This document shows, piece by piece, positions 8,357 to 17,110 of a DNA stretch of 64,000 nucleotides (position 1 is the stretch's first letter; each line of letters opens with the position of its first letter). A model generated the notes under the pieces. The model saw nothing but the letters and a program-made list of their open reading frames with translations, was not told the DNA's origin and did not search any database. The DNA is from Nocardia sp. NBC_00416 (GTDB lineage Bacteria > Actinomycetota > Actinomycetes > Mycobacteriales > Mycobacteriaceae), in contig NZ_CP107932.1 in assembly GCF_036032445.1 (NCBI RefSeq), forward strand, positions 250,501 through 314,500. The letters are read 5' to 3'. The translations under genes and the position numbers were made by a program.

Positions 8357-9730
8357 ATGAGCGAGACCGTCGACGATATCGCCACGAACACCCAACCGCT
8401 GTCCTCGCCGATGACGATCGGCGTGGAGGCCTACCTCAGTCCCGAGTACGTCAAAGACGAACGCGACAAACTCTGGCGCAAGGTGTGGCAACAGGTCGGC
8501 CGGGTCGAGGAGATTCCACGTCCGGGTGATTTCCTCACCTACGAGATCCTCGACGATTCGATCATCATCGTGCGCACCGCGGACGACAAGATCCGCGCCT
8601 ACCACAATGTCTGCGCCCACCGCGGCCGCAAACTGGTCGACACCCCGCCGGGGGAACGGAACGCCAAAGGACGCAAGAAGCAGTTCGTCTGCGGTTTCCA
8701 CGGCTGGCGCTACGACCTCGAGGGCCGCAACACCTTCGTACCCGAACGCGAGGACTGGCCCTGCGGCCTCACCGAACGCAACGACGGGCTGGTCGACGTA
8801 CACGTCGACACCTGGGGCGGCTGGATCTGGATCAACCTGGATCCGAATCCGTCGGAGACTTTGGCCGAATACCTGGACCCGGCCGCCTCCCTGCTCGATC
8901 CGTTCCAGCTGCAGAACATGCGCTACCGCTGGCGGCGGTGGCTGGTGTTCGACTGCAACTGGAAGGTCGCGCTGGAGGCCTTCATGGAGACCTACCACGT
9001 GCCCTACACCCATCCGGAGTTCATGAACTTCGGCATGTTCCTGGGCTGGGCGCGGGCGCAGGGCAAACACAGCAATATCGGCTACGACGCGCCGAAGGGC
9101 CAGGAGGAGAGCCAGGGCAAGATCCGGCTCGGCCACGGGCCCGACGCCCGCAAATCCACCATCGAACTGCAGAACTTCACCTGGGAGAACGCCAACACCA
9201 ACACCACCTGGACCATGGTGGAAGCGGCCCGTCGACTCACCGACGAACTCCCCGAGGGCACCCCGGCGCCGGAGGTCATGCAGCACTGGCTGGCCTCGGC
9301 ACGCGCCACCGACGAGGCGCGCGGCGTCGTCTGGCCGACCGTCACCCCGGCCGATGTGGCCGCCGCCGGTACCGCGTGGCAGATCTTCCCGAACTTCCAG
9401 ATCGGGCAGGCGGTGAACAATATGCTCTGCTACAGCGCCCGGCCCTACGGTTACGACCCGGACAAATGCATTTTCGAGGCCGCGGTCTACGAACTGTTCC
9501 CCGAAGGCGAAGCGCCGGAGACGGAATGGGTCCACACACCGCAGGACGATCCGGGCTGGCGCACTGTGCTGCCGCAGGACTTCGACAATATGGCGGCGGT
9601 CCAGCAGGGGATGAAGACCCTGGGCTTCTCCGGCCCGAAACCGAATCCGTATCGCGAACGCAGTGTCGTCAACCTGCACCACAACCTCGCGAAGTACATG
9701 GGCACCGGCGAACCGCGTGACCTCAGCTGA
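8288..9730 (+). CDS. Rieske ring-hydroxylating-type oxygenase, alpha subunit
   Basis: Rieske non-haem iron oxygenase large subunit, 480 residues from the first ATG. The [2Fe-2S] ligands are C109-x-H111 (CAHRG) and C135-x2-H138 (CGFHGW); 23 residues separate H111 and C135, more than the usual 15-17. The mononuclear iron site shows N224, then ETYHVPYTHPE with H237 and H242. No ferredoxin, reductase or beta subunit is encoded nearby, so electrons must come from elsewhere. Two starts compete: 8288 (GGGAG upstream) and 8357 (MSETVDD, GGAGG close upstream); residues 1-23 derive from an inserted repeat. Substrate not predictable. Confidence 0.9.
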   Translation: MSERSERSMDTAEPSLVPERSGGMSETVDDIATNTQPLSSPMTIGVEAYLSPEYVKDERDKLWRKVWQQVGRVEEIPRPGDFLTYEILDDSIIIVRTADDKIRAYHNVCAHRGRKLVDTPPGERNAKGRKKQFVCGFHGWRYDLEGRNTFVPEREDWPCGLTERNDGLVDVHVDTWGGWIWINLDPNPSETLAEYLDPAASLLDPFQLQNMRYRWRRWLVFDCNWKVALEAFMETYHVPYTHPEFMNFGMFLGWARAQGKHSNIGYDAPKGQEESQGKIRLGHGPDARKSTIELQNFTWENANTNTTWTMVEAARRLTDELPEGTPAPEVMQHWLASARATDEARGVVWPTVTPADVAAAGTAWQIFPNFQIGQAVNNMLCYSARPYGYDPDKCIFEAAVYELFPEGEAPETEWVHTPQDDPGWRTVLPQDFDNMAAVQQGMKTLGFSGPKPNPYRERSVVNLHHNLAKYMGTGEPRDLS

Positions 9731-9771
9731 CTCCGGCGTCGCCGGCCCGATCCCCCATTGAGGACCCCCGA

Positions 9772-11595
9772 ATGAACAACTGCGCACCCACGCAGACTCC
9801 CGAAGTCGACCATGCCGCCCTGCGGGCCAAATATCTGGCCGAACGCGATAAGCGGCTGCGGTCGGAGGGCCAGCAGCAGTACGTCGCCAGCGAGGACGGG
9901 TTCGCCGACTTCTTCGAAGGCGACCCCTATACCCCGGCGACCCCGCGCGAACCCCTCACCGAGGAAGTCGACGTGGTGGTCCTCGGCGGCGGCTGGGCCG
10001 GACTGACCGCGGGCGCGCGGCTGACCCAGGCCGGCGTCGAGGATTTCCGGATCATCGAACTGGCCGGCGATTTCGGCGGCGCGTGGTATTGGAACCGCTA
10101 TCCGGGCATCCAATGCGACTCCGACGCCTACTGTTATCTGCCGCTGCTCGAGGAGACGGGGTACATCCCCACGCAGAAGTACGCCTACGGCGACGAATGC
10201 TTCGAGCACGCGCAGCGAATCGGAAAGCATTTCGGCCTGTACGAGAAGGCGATCTTCTCGACCATGACGAAATCCTTGGAATGGGATGAGGCGCTGCGGC
10301 GCTGGCGCATCGGCACCAACCGGGACGACGAGATCCTGGCCCGGTTCGTCGTCATGGCGCAGGGCCCGTTCAACAAACCGAAACTGCCCGGTATCCCGGG
10401 GCTCAGCGATTTCACCGGGCACACCTTCCACACCGCCCGCTGGGACTACGCCTACACCGGCGGCGATATGCACGGCGCGCTGACCGGCCTGGAGGACAAG
10501 AAGGTCGCGGTGATCGGCACCGGCGCCAGCGGAATCCAGGTGATTCCGCATATCGCCCGGTCGGCCGAACACCTGTACGTGTTCCAGCGCACCCCGTCCT
10601 ATATCAACGAGCGCGGGAACGTCCCCACCGATCCGGAATGGGTCGACACGCTCGAACCGGGCTGGCAACTGGCCCGCCGCCGCAACTTCCACACCGCCGC
10701 CTTCGAGGCGTTCGCGCCCGGCCAGCCGGACCTCGTGTGCGACGGCTGGACCGAGGTCAGCCGGAATGTGCAGGCATACCTTGACGAGACGAACAGCTGG
10801 GCGGAGGTGACCCCGGAGAAATTCGTCGAGATCCGGGAGATCCAGGACTACCGGGCCATGGAACGCGTTCGGCACCGGGTGGACGAGATCGTCGAGGACC
10901 CGGCGACCGCGGCCGCGCTCAAGCCGTACTACCGGTTCCTGTGCAAGCGACCCTGTTTCAACGACGAGTACCTGCCCACCTACAACCGCTCGAACGTGAC
11001 TCTGATCGATGTCTCCGCGACCAAGGGCGTCGAACGCATCACGGCGCACGGGATCGTCGCCGGCGGGGTGGAGCACGAGGTCGACTGCATCATCTTCGCC
11101 AGCGGCTTCGAGATCACCACCGATCTGGACCGCCGCTACGGTATCCACCCGTTCACCGGCCGTGCCGGGCTCTCGCTCTACGAGCACTGGGCCGACGGCT
11201 ACCGCACCCTGCACGGTCTCACCAGCCACGGATTCCCGAACATCTTCTTCACCGGGTTCCTCCAGGGCGGGATCACCGCGAGCACCACCGATATGTTCGA
11301 TCAACAGGGCACGCACGCCGCCTACATCATCAAAGAGGCGCTCGACCGGGGTGCGACATCGGCCGAGCCCACGCCGGAGGCGGTCGATCAGTGGTGCGCC
11401 ACGATCCGGGAAACCGCGGTCGACAACAGCAATTTCCAGCGTGAGTGCACGCCGGGTTACTACAACAACGAGGGCGAGCAGAACATCCGCTCCCACCTCG
11501 GTGAGCCCTACTGGCCCGGGTTCTACGCCCTCGACGACCTGCTGCGGGAGTGGCGCGGCACGGGCCGCCTCGACGGCCTGGTCCTCGGCGAATGA
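9772..11595 (+). CDS. flavin-containing (Baeyer-Villiger-type) monooxygenase
   Basis: Class B flavoprotein monooxygenase of 607 residues that should use FAD, NADPH and O2. The FAD Rossmann motif GGGWAG is at 72-77, the NADPH motif GTGASG at 249-254, and the Baeyer-Villiger fingerprint FTGHTFHTARW at 214-224 matches FxGxxxHxxxW. With an N-terminal extension of about 65 residues it is longer than cyclohexanone monooxygenase (about 540) and closer in size to the enzymes acting on large cyclic ketones. Expected product: an ester or lactone from a ketone. GAGGA lies 7 nt before the ATG. Ketone identity unknown. Confidence 0.9.
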   Translation: MNNCAPTQTPEVDHAALRAKYLAERDKRLRSEGQQQYVASEDGFADFFEGDPYTPATPREPLTEEVDVVVLGGGWAGLTAGARLTQAGVEDFRIIELAGDFGGAWYWNRYPGIQCDSDAYCYLPLLEETGYIPTQKYAYGDECFEHAQRIGKHFGLYEKAIFSTMTKSLEWDEALRRWRIGTNRDDEILARFVVMAQGPFNKPKLPGIPGLSDFTGHTFHTARWDYAYTGGDMHGALTGLEDKKVAVIGTGASGIQVIPHIARSAEHLYVFQRTPSYINERGNVPTDPEWVDTLEPGWQLARRRNFHTAAFEAFAPGQPDLVCDGWTEVSRNVQAYLDETNSWAEVTPEKFVEIREIQDYRAMERVRHRVDEIVEDPATAAALKPYYRFLCKRPCFNDEYLPTYNRSNVTLIDVSATKGVERITAHGIVAGGVEHEVDCIIFASGFEITTDLDRRYGIHPFTGRAGLSLYEHWADGYRTLHGLTSHGFPNIFFTGFLQGGITASTTDMFDQQGTHAAYIIKEALDRGATSAEPTPEAVDQWCATIRETAVDNSNFQRECTPGYYNNEGEQNIRSHLGEPYWPGFYALDDLLREWRGTGRLDGLVLGE

Positions 11596-11606
11596 GAGGA
11601 AAGCCG

Positions 11607-12521
11607 ATGTCCGAATTGCGGTTCGACGACCGGGTCGCCGTGATCACCGGCGCCGGTCGCGGGCTGGGGCGGGCGTATGCGCTGCTGCTCGCCGCCCGCG
11701 GCGCGAAGGTCGTGGTCAACGATGTCGGCGGCAGTATCCCCGGCGGTGACAGCGATATCGGGGTGGCCGGCAGCGTCGCCGAGGAGATCCGCGCCGCCGG
11801 CGGGGAAGCGATCGCCAGCGCCGACTCGGTGGCCACCGCCGCGGGCGGGGCGGCCATCGTCGCCGCCGCGTCGGACACCTACGGCCGGATCGACATCCTG
11901 ATCCACAACGCCGGCAATGTGCGCTATGCCCCGCTCACCGAGATGAGCTACGAGGATTTCGAATCCGTGCTCGATGTGCATCTGCGGGGCGCCTTCCACG
12001 TGGTGCGCGCGGCCTTCCCCGCGATGCGCGACGCGGGATACGGCCGGGTGGTGCTGACTTCCTCGATCGGCGGGCTGTACGGGAACCAGAACGTCGCCAA
12101 CTACGCCGTCGCCAAGGCCGGGGTGATCGGGCTGTCGAATGTGGTGGCACTCGAGGGCGCCGAACACGGGGTGAAATCCAATGTGATCGTGCCCGCCGCG
12201 GTGACGCGGCTGGCCGACGGGCTGGACACCTCGAAATATCCGCCGATGGAACCCGAACTGGTGGCTCCGGCCGTGGGCTGGCTGGCCCACGAGACCTGTT
12301 CGGTCACCGGCGAAATGCTGGTCGCGCTGGCCGGACGGGTGGCCCGCGCGTATATCGCGGAGACGCCGGGTGTGTACCGGCCGGATTGGACGATCGAGGC
12401 GGTCGGCGAACAGATAGACGACATACGCGATACCAACGATTCATGGCTGCTGCCGGTGGTGCCATCGGCCCACAGCGACCATATCGGCCGAAGCTTCGCA
12501 ATGGCCATGGGAGGACAGTGA
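11607..12521 (+). CDS. SDR family oxidoreductase (MFE-2 hydroxyacyl-CoA dehydrogenase-like)
   Basis: Short-chain dehydrogenase of 304 residues. TGAGRGLG gives the cofactor motif near residue 13; the long loop VNDVGGSIPGGDSD after the second strand, the NAG motif HNAGN and YAVAK (YxxxK) resemble the dehydrogenase domain of multifunctional beta-oxidation enzymes. A C-terminal extension of about 50 residues follows the normal end. It starts 11 nt after the monooxygenase with a GAGAGGAAA ribosome site and ends 2 nt before the next gene. A hydroxyacyl or hydroxyketone substrate is plausible. Confidence 0.86.
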   Translation: MSELRFDDRVAVITGAGRGLGRAYALLLAARGAKVVVNDVGGSIPGGDSDIGVAGSVAEEIRAAGGEAIASADSVATAAGGAAIVAAASDTYGRIDILIHNAGNVRYAPLTEMSYEDFESVLDVHLRGAFHVVRAAFPAMRDAGYGRVVLTSSIGGLYGNQNVANYAVAKAGVIGLSNVVALEGAEHGVKSNVIVPAAVTRLADGLDTSKYPPMEPELVAPAVGWLAHETCSVTGEMLVALAGRVARAYIAETPGVYRPDWTIEAVGEQIDDIRDTNDSWLLPVVPSAHSDHIGRSFAMAMGGQ

Positions 12522-12523
12522 AT

Positions 12524-14230
12524 ATGACGGTCAAGGTTTACGAACGGATTCTGGATCTCTTCGAGGCCGAAGGCATCAATACCCTTTTCGGCATCCCGGA
12601 TCCGAACTTCGTGCACCTGTTCCACCTCGCCGACGAACGCGGCTGGAACGTGGTGTCCCCCCACCATGAGGAATCGGCCGGGTTCATGGCCGAAGCGGTG
12701 TCCCGGATGACCGGGAAGGCCGCGGTGTGCATCGGCACCCTCGGCCCGGGTGTCGCGAACCTGGCCGGTGCGATGATGTGCGCGAAAGTGGAGAACTCCC
12801 CGGTGATCTTCCTGGGTGGCCAGCGCGCCCGGATCACCGAGCAGCGGGTGCGACGCGGCCGGATCCAGTTCGTGAAGCAGTCCGGCCTGTTCGAGCCGTC
12901 GGTGAAGTACGCGGCGAGCATCGAATACGCCGATCAGACCGACGAAGTCATTCGTGAGGGGTTGCGCAAAGCCCTCACCGGCACCCCCGGACCCGTCTAT
13001 ATCGAGTACCCCTCCCATGTGATCCAGGAGGAACTCGACGTCGCCCCGGCGCTGCCGCCGGAACGCTACCGGCTGGTCGGGCAGACCGCGGGACCCGATA
13101 AGGTCGCCGCCGCCGCCGAACTCATCCGCGCCGCGAAGCAGCCGGTCCTGCTGGTCGGACACGGGGTGCACACCACCCGTGCCGGCGCCTCGGTGAAGGC
13201 GCTCGCCGATCTCATGGCCTGCCCGGTGGTCCAGACCTCCGGCGGCACCTCCTACATCGAGGGCCTCGAGGACCGCACCTTCCCCTACGGCTTCTCGCCG
13301 TCCGCGGTCGAGGCGGTCGTGCAATCGGACCTGTGCCTGGCCATCGGCACCGAGCTCGGTGAGCCCGTCCACTACGGCCGCGGCCGGCACTGGCTGGACA
13401 ACGAGGCGAACCGGAAGTGGATCCTGATCGAACAGGACCCCACCGCGATCGGCGTGAACCGGCCCATCGACGTACCTCTGGTCGGCGATCTCCGCGCCGT
13501 CGTCCCGCAACTGGTCGAGGCGCTGCGGGAAACTCCGCGCACGCCGACCCCGGAACTCGCGCGCTGGATCGAACAGGATGCCGCCCGCCTGGCCGAACTC
13601 GCCGAATCCGCACCCTCCGGAATGACTCCGGTGCATCCGGCCCGACTGGTGGTCGAGGCCACCAAGGATTTCCCGTCCGACGGAATCCTCGTACGCGACG
13701 GCGGGGCCACCACGATCTTCGGCTGGACCTACACCCAGTGCAAACCGCACGATGTGGTCTGGAACCAGAACTTCGGCCATCTGGGCACCGGCCTGCCCTA
13801 CGCCGTGGGCGCCTCGGTCGCCGACGGCGGGAAGCGGCCCGTACTCCTGATCACCGGCGATTCGTCGTTCCAGTTCCAGATCGCGGAACTGGAAACGGCG
13901 GCCCGGCTGAATCTTCCGCTCGTCTCGGTGGTCGCCGTCGACTACGCGTGGGGCCTGGAAGTCGGCGTCTACAAACGCACCTTCGGCCAAGGTTCCCGGG
14001 AGACCGCGGTGCATTGGAGCAAGGACACCCGGCTCGACAAGGTCGCCGAGGGGTTCGGCTGCTACGGCGAATACGTCGAAACCGACGCCGAGATCGCCCC
14101 CGCCATCAAACGCGCGTTCGCCAGCGGTAAGCCCGGCGTCATCCATGTCGCGGTCGATCCGAAAGCCAATTCCGAGGAAATGCCGAGCTACGACGAGTTC
14201 CGCACCTGGTACGCGGAAGGAATGCAGTGA
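12524..14230 (+). CDS. thiamine diphosphate-dependent enzyme (acetolactate synthase-like fold)
   Basis: ThDP enzyme of 568 residues with the usual three domains: an N-terminal PYR domain with the cofactor-activating glutamate in HHEESAG, a central domain, and a C-terminal PP domain. The cofactor/Mg motif is unusual: GDSSFQFQIAELETA stands where GDG is expected, and the normal NN (or ND) pair reads VD in VVAVDYAWG, so the first asparagine, a usual metal ligand, is valine. It may cleave or form a C-C bond next to a carbonyl, or be a decarboxylase; the reaction cannot be named. GGAGG lies 8 nt before the ATG, 2 nt after the SDR stop. Confidence 0.85.
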   Translation: MTVKVYERILDLFEAEGINTLFGIPDPNFVHLFHLADERGWNVVSPHHEESAGFMAEAVSRMTGKAAVCIGTLGPGVANLAGAMMCAKVENSPVIFLGGQRARITEQRVRRGRIQFVKQSGLFEPSVKYAASIEYADQTDEVIREGLRKALTGTPGPVYIEYPSHVIQEELDVAPALPPERYRLVGQTAGPDKVAAAAELIRAAKQPVLLVGHGVHTTRAGASVKALADLMACPVVQTSGGTSYIEGLEDRTFPYGFSPSAVEAVVQSDLCLAIGTELGEPVHYGRGRHWLDNEANRKWILIEQDPTAIGVNRPIDVPLVGDLRAVVPQLVEALRETPRTPTPELARWIEQDAARLAELAESAPSGMTPVHPARLVVEATKDFPSDGILVRDGGATTIFGWTYTQCKPHDVVWNQNFGHLGTGLPYAVGASVADGGKRPVLLITGDSSFQFQIAELETAARLNLPLVSVVAVDYAWGLEVGVYKRTFGQGSRETAVHWSKDTRLDKVAEGFGCYGEYVETDAEIAPAIKRAFASGKPGVIHVAVDPKANSEEMPSYDEFRTWYAEGMQ

Positions 14231-15666
14231 TGCGCGAATACCTGAAGTTCTATATCGACGGCCGGTGGGTCGAGCCGGCGGGTGATCAGACGATCGAGGT
14301 GGTGAACCCGGCGACCGAAGAGGTCTGTGGGCAGGTCGCGCTCGGTTCGGCCGCCGATGTGGACGCCGCGGTCGGGGCCGCGCGCGCCGCGTTCCCCGCC
14401 TGGTCGGCGAGTACCGTGGCCGAGCGGCTGGACCTCTTCGATGCCATCGGCGCGGAGTACCAGAAGCGCACCGGCGATCTGGCGGCGGCGCTCACCGAAG
14501 AGATGGGCGCCCCGGCCGGCCTGGCCAACGGGTTCCAGGTCGATCTGGCGGCCGGGCACCTGCAGACCGCGATCGAGGTGCTGCGGAACTACCGGTTCGA
14601 AGAACAGCGCGGCGCCACCCTGTTCGTCAAGGAACCCATCGGCGTCTGCGGGCTGATCACGCCCTGGAACTGGCCGATGAACCAGATCGCGGTGAAGGTG
14701 TTCCCCGCGCTGGCCGCCGGTTGCACCATGGTGCTCAAACCGTCGGAGCGGTCGCCGTTCACCGGTCAGATCTTCACCGAGGTACTGGCCGCCGCGGGTG
14801 TTCCGGCGGGCGTGTTCAACCTGGTGCAGGGCGACGGGCCCAGCGTCGGTGTGCCGTTGTCGGGGCATCCCGAGGTCGATATGGTCTCGTTCACCGGCTC
14901 GACCCGGGCCGGTATCGATATCGCTCGCAACGCCGCGATCACGGTGAAACGAGTCACCCAGGAACTCGGCGGCAAAGGGCCCAACATCATCCTCGACGAC
15001 GAGGATCTCGCGACCAATGTCGGGCAGGGTGTCGCCGATCTGATGGGCAACTCGGGCCAGACCTGTAGCGCGCCCGCCCGGATGCTGGTTCCCACGGCGC
15101 GGATGGCCGAGGCCGTATCCGCCGCCCGCGCCGCCACCGACGGCATCACCGTCGGCGACCCCACCGGCGAGGTCGCCCTGGGCCCGGTCGTCGCGGGTTC
15201 GCAGTTCGACCGGATCCAGGCACTCATCCATAAGGGCATCGACGAAGGCGCAACCCTCGTGGCAGGCGGCCCCGGTCGGCCCGAGGGGCTGGTGAAGGGC
15301 TTCTATGTCAAACCCACGGTATTCGCGGATGTCACCAACGATATGACCATCGCGCGCGAGGAGATCTTCGGCCCGGTCCTGGTGATCATCGGATACGACG
15401 ATATCGACGACGCCGTCGCCATCGCCAACGACACCGAGTACGGACTCGCCGGATTCGTCGCCGGCCGGGATCTGGACCGGGCCCGGGCCGTCGCCCGTCG
15501 CTTGCGGGCCGGGTCCATCGGCATCAACGGCGGATTCGATTTCGCCGCCCCGTTCGGCGGTTACAAGAAGAGCGGTAACGGCCGCGAATGGGGCGCGGCC
15601 GGTTTCGAGGAGTACCTCGAGATCAAGGGCATCCTCGGGTACGCCCCCGAAGCGGCTCAGGCCTGA
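14230..15666 (+). CDS. aldehyde dehydrogenase family protein
   Basis: NAD(P)-dependent aldehyde dehydrogenase of 478 residues. All catalytic marks are present: N147 in TPWNWP, the glycine motif FTGSTRAG (221-228), the general base E245 in TQELGGKG and the nucleophile C279 in GQTCSAP. The ATG at 14230 shares one base with the previous stop (TGATG); a GTG at 14227 is equally possible. In this operon it could oxidise the aldehyde released by the ThDP enzyme or formed from a hydroxyacid. Confidence 0.92.
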   Translation: MREYLKFYIDGRWVEPAGDQTIEVVNPATEEVCGQVALGSAADVDAAVGAARAAFPAWSASTVAERLDLFDAIGAEYQKRTGDLAAALTEEMGAPAGLANGFQVDLAAGHLQTAIEVLRNYRFEEQRGATLFVKEPIGVCGLITPWNWPMNQIAVKVFPALAAGCTMVLKPSERSPFTGQIFTEVLAAAGVPAGVFNLVQGDGPSVGVPLSGHPEVDMVSFTGSTRAGIDIARNAAITVKRVTQELGGKGPNIILDDEDLATNVGQGVADLMGNSGQTCSAPARMLVPTARMAEAVSAARAATDGITVGDPTGEVALGPVVAGSQFDRIQALIHKGIDEGATLVAGGPGRPEGLVKGFYVKPTVFADVTNDMTIAREEIFGPVLVIIGYDDIDDAVAIANDTEYGLAGFVAGRDLDRARAVARRLRAGSIGINGGFDFAAPFGGYKKSGNGREWGAAGFEEYLEIKGILGYAPEAAQA

Positions 15667-15680
15667 GCGTCGGCCCGAGC

Positions 15681-16208
15681 ATGGACGACGGTGCAGAGAT
15701 CGCGACCATCCTCGCCCACGCGCGTATCCGGGACTGTGTCGTCCGGCTCGCGCGGGGCGAGGATCGACGCGATCCCACGCTGGTGAAAGACGCGTTCTGG
15801 CCTGACGCGACGGTGGATTTCGGCATCTTCGACGGCACGTTCGACCAGTATCTGAACTGGGTGATCCCCGGCTCTCCCGCGGTGGTGGCGACCCAGCATC
15901 TGCTGGGCCAGACCTCCATCGACGTGCGGGACGCGGTGGCCCTGGCCGAAACACAGGTCATCGCCTACCACCGGCTCGATACCGGCCCGGAGCATCGGGA
16001 CGCGATACTCGGCGGCCGCTATCTCGACCGGTTCGAACTCCGCGACGGTCGGTGGCGGATCTCGAAACGCATCATGCTCTACGACTGGACGCACGATCAG
16101 GGGGCTTCGGCGGACTGGTCGCAGGGCGTCATGGGCGCCCCGCTGCGCGAGGAGTGGTTCGTCGGCCGGCCGCACGGCGACTACAGCGAAAAATTCTTCG
16201 ACGAGTAG
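15681..16208 (+). CDS. nuclear transport factor 2-like (SnoaL) family protein
   Basis: Small protein of 175 residues with the cone-shaped SnoaL/NTF2-like pattern: LAHARIRDCVVRLARGEDRRD near the start (helix and basic loop), LVKDAFWPDATVDFG, then GGRYLDRFELRDGRWRI, which are typical of SnoaL_4 proteins. Some members are isomerases, dehydratases or hydrolases on polycyclic substrates; others have no known reaction. A second relative is encoded at 17111. The ATG at 15681 has no strong ribosome site; 14 nt separate it from the aldehyde dehydrogenase gene. Confidence 0.82.
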   Translation: MDDGAEIATILAHARIRDCVVRLARGEDRRDPTLVKDAFWPDATVDFGIFDGTFDQYLNWVIPGSPAVVATQHLLGQTSIDVRDAVALAETQVIAYHRLDTGPEHRDAILGGRYLDRFELRDGRWRISKRIMLYDWTHDQGASADWSQGVMGAPLREEWFVGRPHGDYSEKFFDE

Positions 16209-16218
16209 GCGGTTCCCG

Positions 16219-17082
16219 ATGAGCTCATTGACCGGCCGGGTCGCCGTGGTCACCGGCGCCAGCCGCGGTATCGGCAAGGGGATCGCGCTGGCGCTCGCCG
16301 GACAGGGAGCGACGGTCTATATCACCGGCCGGACGGTCACGGCCGGTGACCATCCGCTGCCCGGCACGATCGGCGACACCGCCGCCGAATGCGCGCGCCG
16401 GGGTGGCGCCGGGATCGCGGTCCGGGTGGATCACCGCCGTGACGACGAGGTGGCCGGCCTCTTCGCGCGGGTAGCCGAGGAACAGGGCCGGCTCGACATC
16501 CTGGTGAACAACGCCTTCGCGCTGCCGGAGGATCTGACCGACCCGCGGCCGTTCTGGGAGAAGCCGCTGTCGAACTGGGAGATGGTGGACGTCGGAGTCC
16601 GGTCGAATTTCGTCGCCGCCCGGTATGCCGCACCCCTCATGGTCGCGGCGGGATCAGGGCTGGTGGTCGCTGTCTCCGGGTACACGGGAGTCGCGTACAC
16701 CTACGGCGTCGTTTTCGGCACCGCCAAATCCGCGGTCGACCGGATGGCCCGCGATATGGCCGTCGAACTCAAGCCGTTCGGCGTCGCATCGGTATCGCTG
16801 TGGCAGGGACTCACATTGACCGAACGCGCCGAACGCAATCTCGCCGCGGTGCCGGGACTCTCCGGCCACGCGGCCACCACCCCGGCCCACGGCTGCTCGC
16901 CGGAGTACCCGGGCCGGGTGATCGCCGCCCTGGCCGTCGCCCCGGATCTCCTGGCCCGCACCGGTGGCACATTCATCACCGCGGAACTGGGCCGGGACTA
17001 CCGCATCACCGATATCGACGGCCGCGCGATCCCGTCACTGCGCGATACCCGGGGCGCGCCGATCTGGTCGCCTGTTCCGTGA
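16219..17082 (+). CDS. SDR family protein, DHRS1-like, catalytic Tyr replaced by Phe
   Basis: Short-chain dehydrogenase of 287 residues with a good cofactor motif (TGASRGIG, about residues 12-19) and NNAF. The segment that should hold YxxxK reads VVFGTAKSAVDRM: the codon is TTC, so F166 occupies the tyrosine place while K170 is kept. The following KPFGVASVSLWQG matches the DHRS1-like subgroup, where the tyrosine is usually present. It may therefore bind NAD(P) without normal dehydrogenase chemistry, or use another acid. Ten nt after the SnoaL-like gene. Confidence 0.85.
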   Translation: MSSLTGRVAVVTGASRGIGKGIALALAGQGATVYITGRTVTAGDHPLPGTIGDTAAECARRGGAGIAVRVDHRRDDEVAGLFARVAEEQGRLDILVNNAFALPEDLTDPRPFWEKPLSNWEMVDVGVRSNFVAARYAAPLMVAAGSGLVVAVSGYTGVAYTYGVVFGTAKSAVDRMARDMAVELKPFGVASVSLWQGLTLTERAERNLAAVPGLSGHAATTPAHGCSPEYPGRVIAALAVAPDLLARTGGTFITAELGRDYRITDIDGRAIPSLRDTRGAPIWSPVP

Positions 17083-17110
17083 CAACCCCCGCATCGACAT
17101 CGAGGACGCC

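Noticed and set aside
9487..11496. A 669-codon frame antisense to the BVMO gene
   Set aside because: Antisense shadow created by G/C third positions; no family motif, while the plus strand has complete BVMO motifs.
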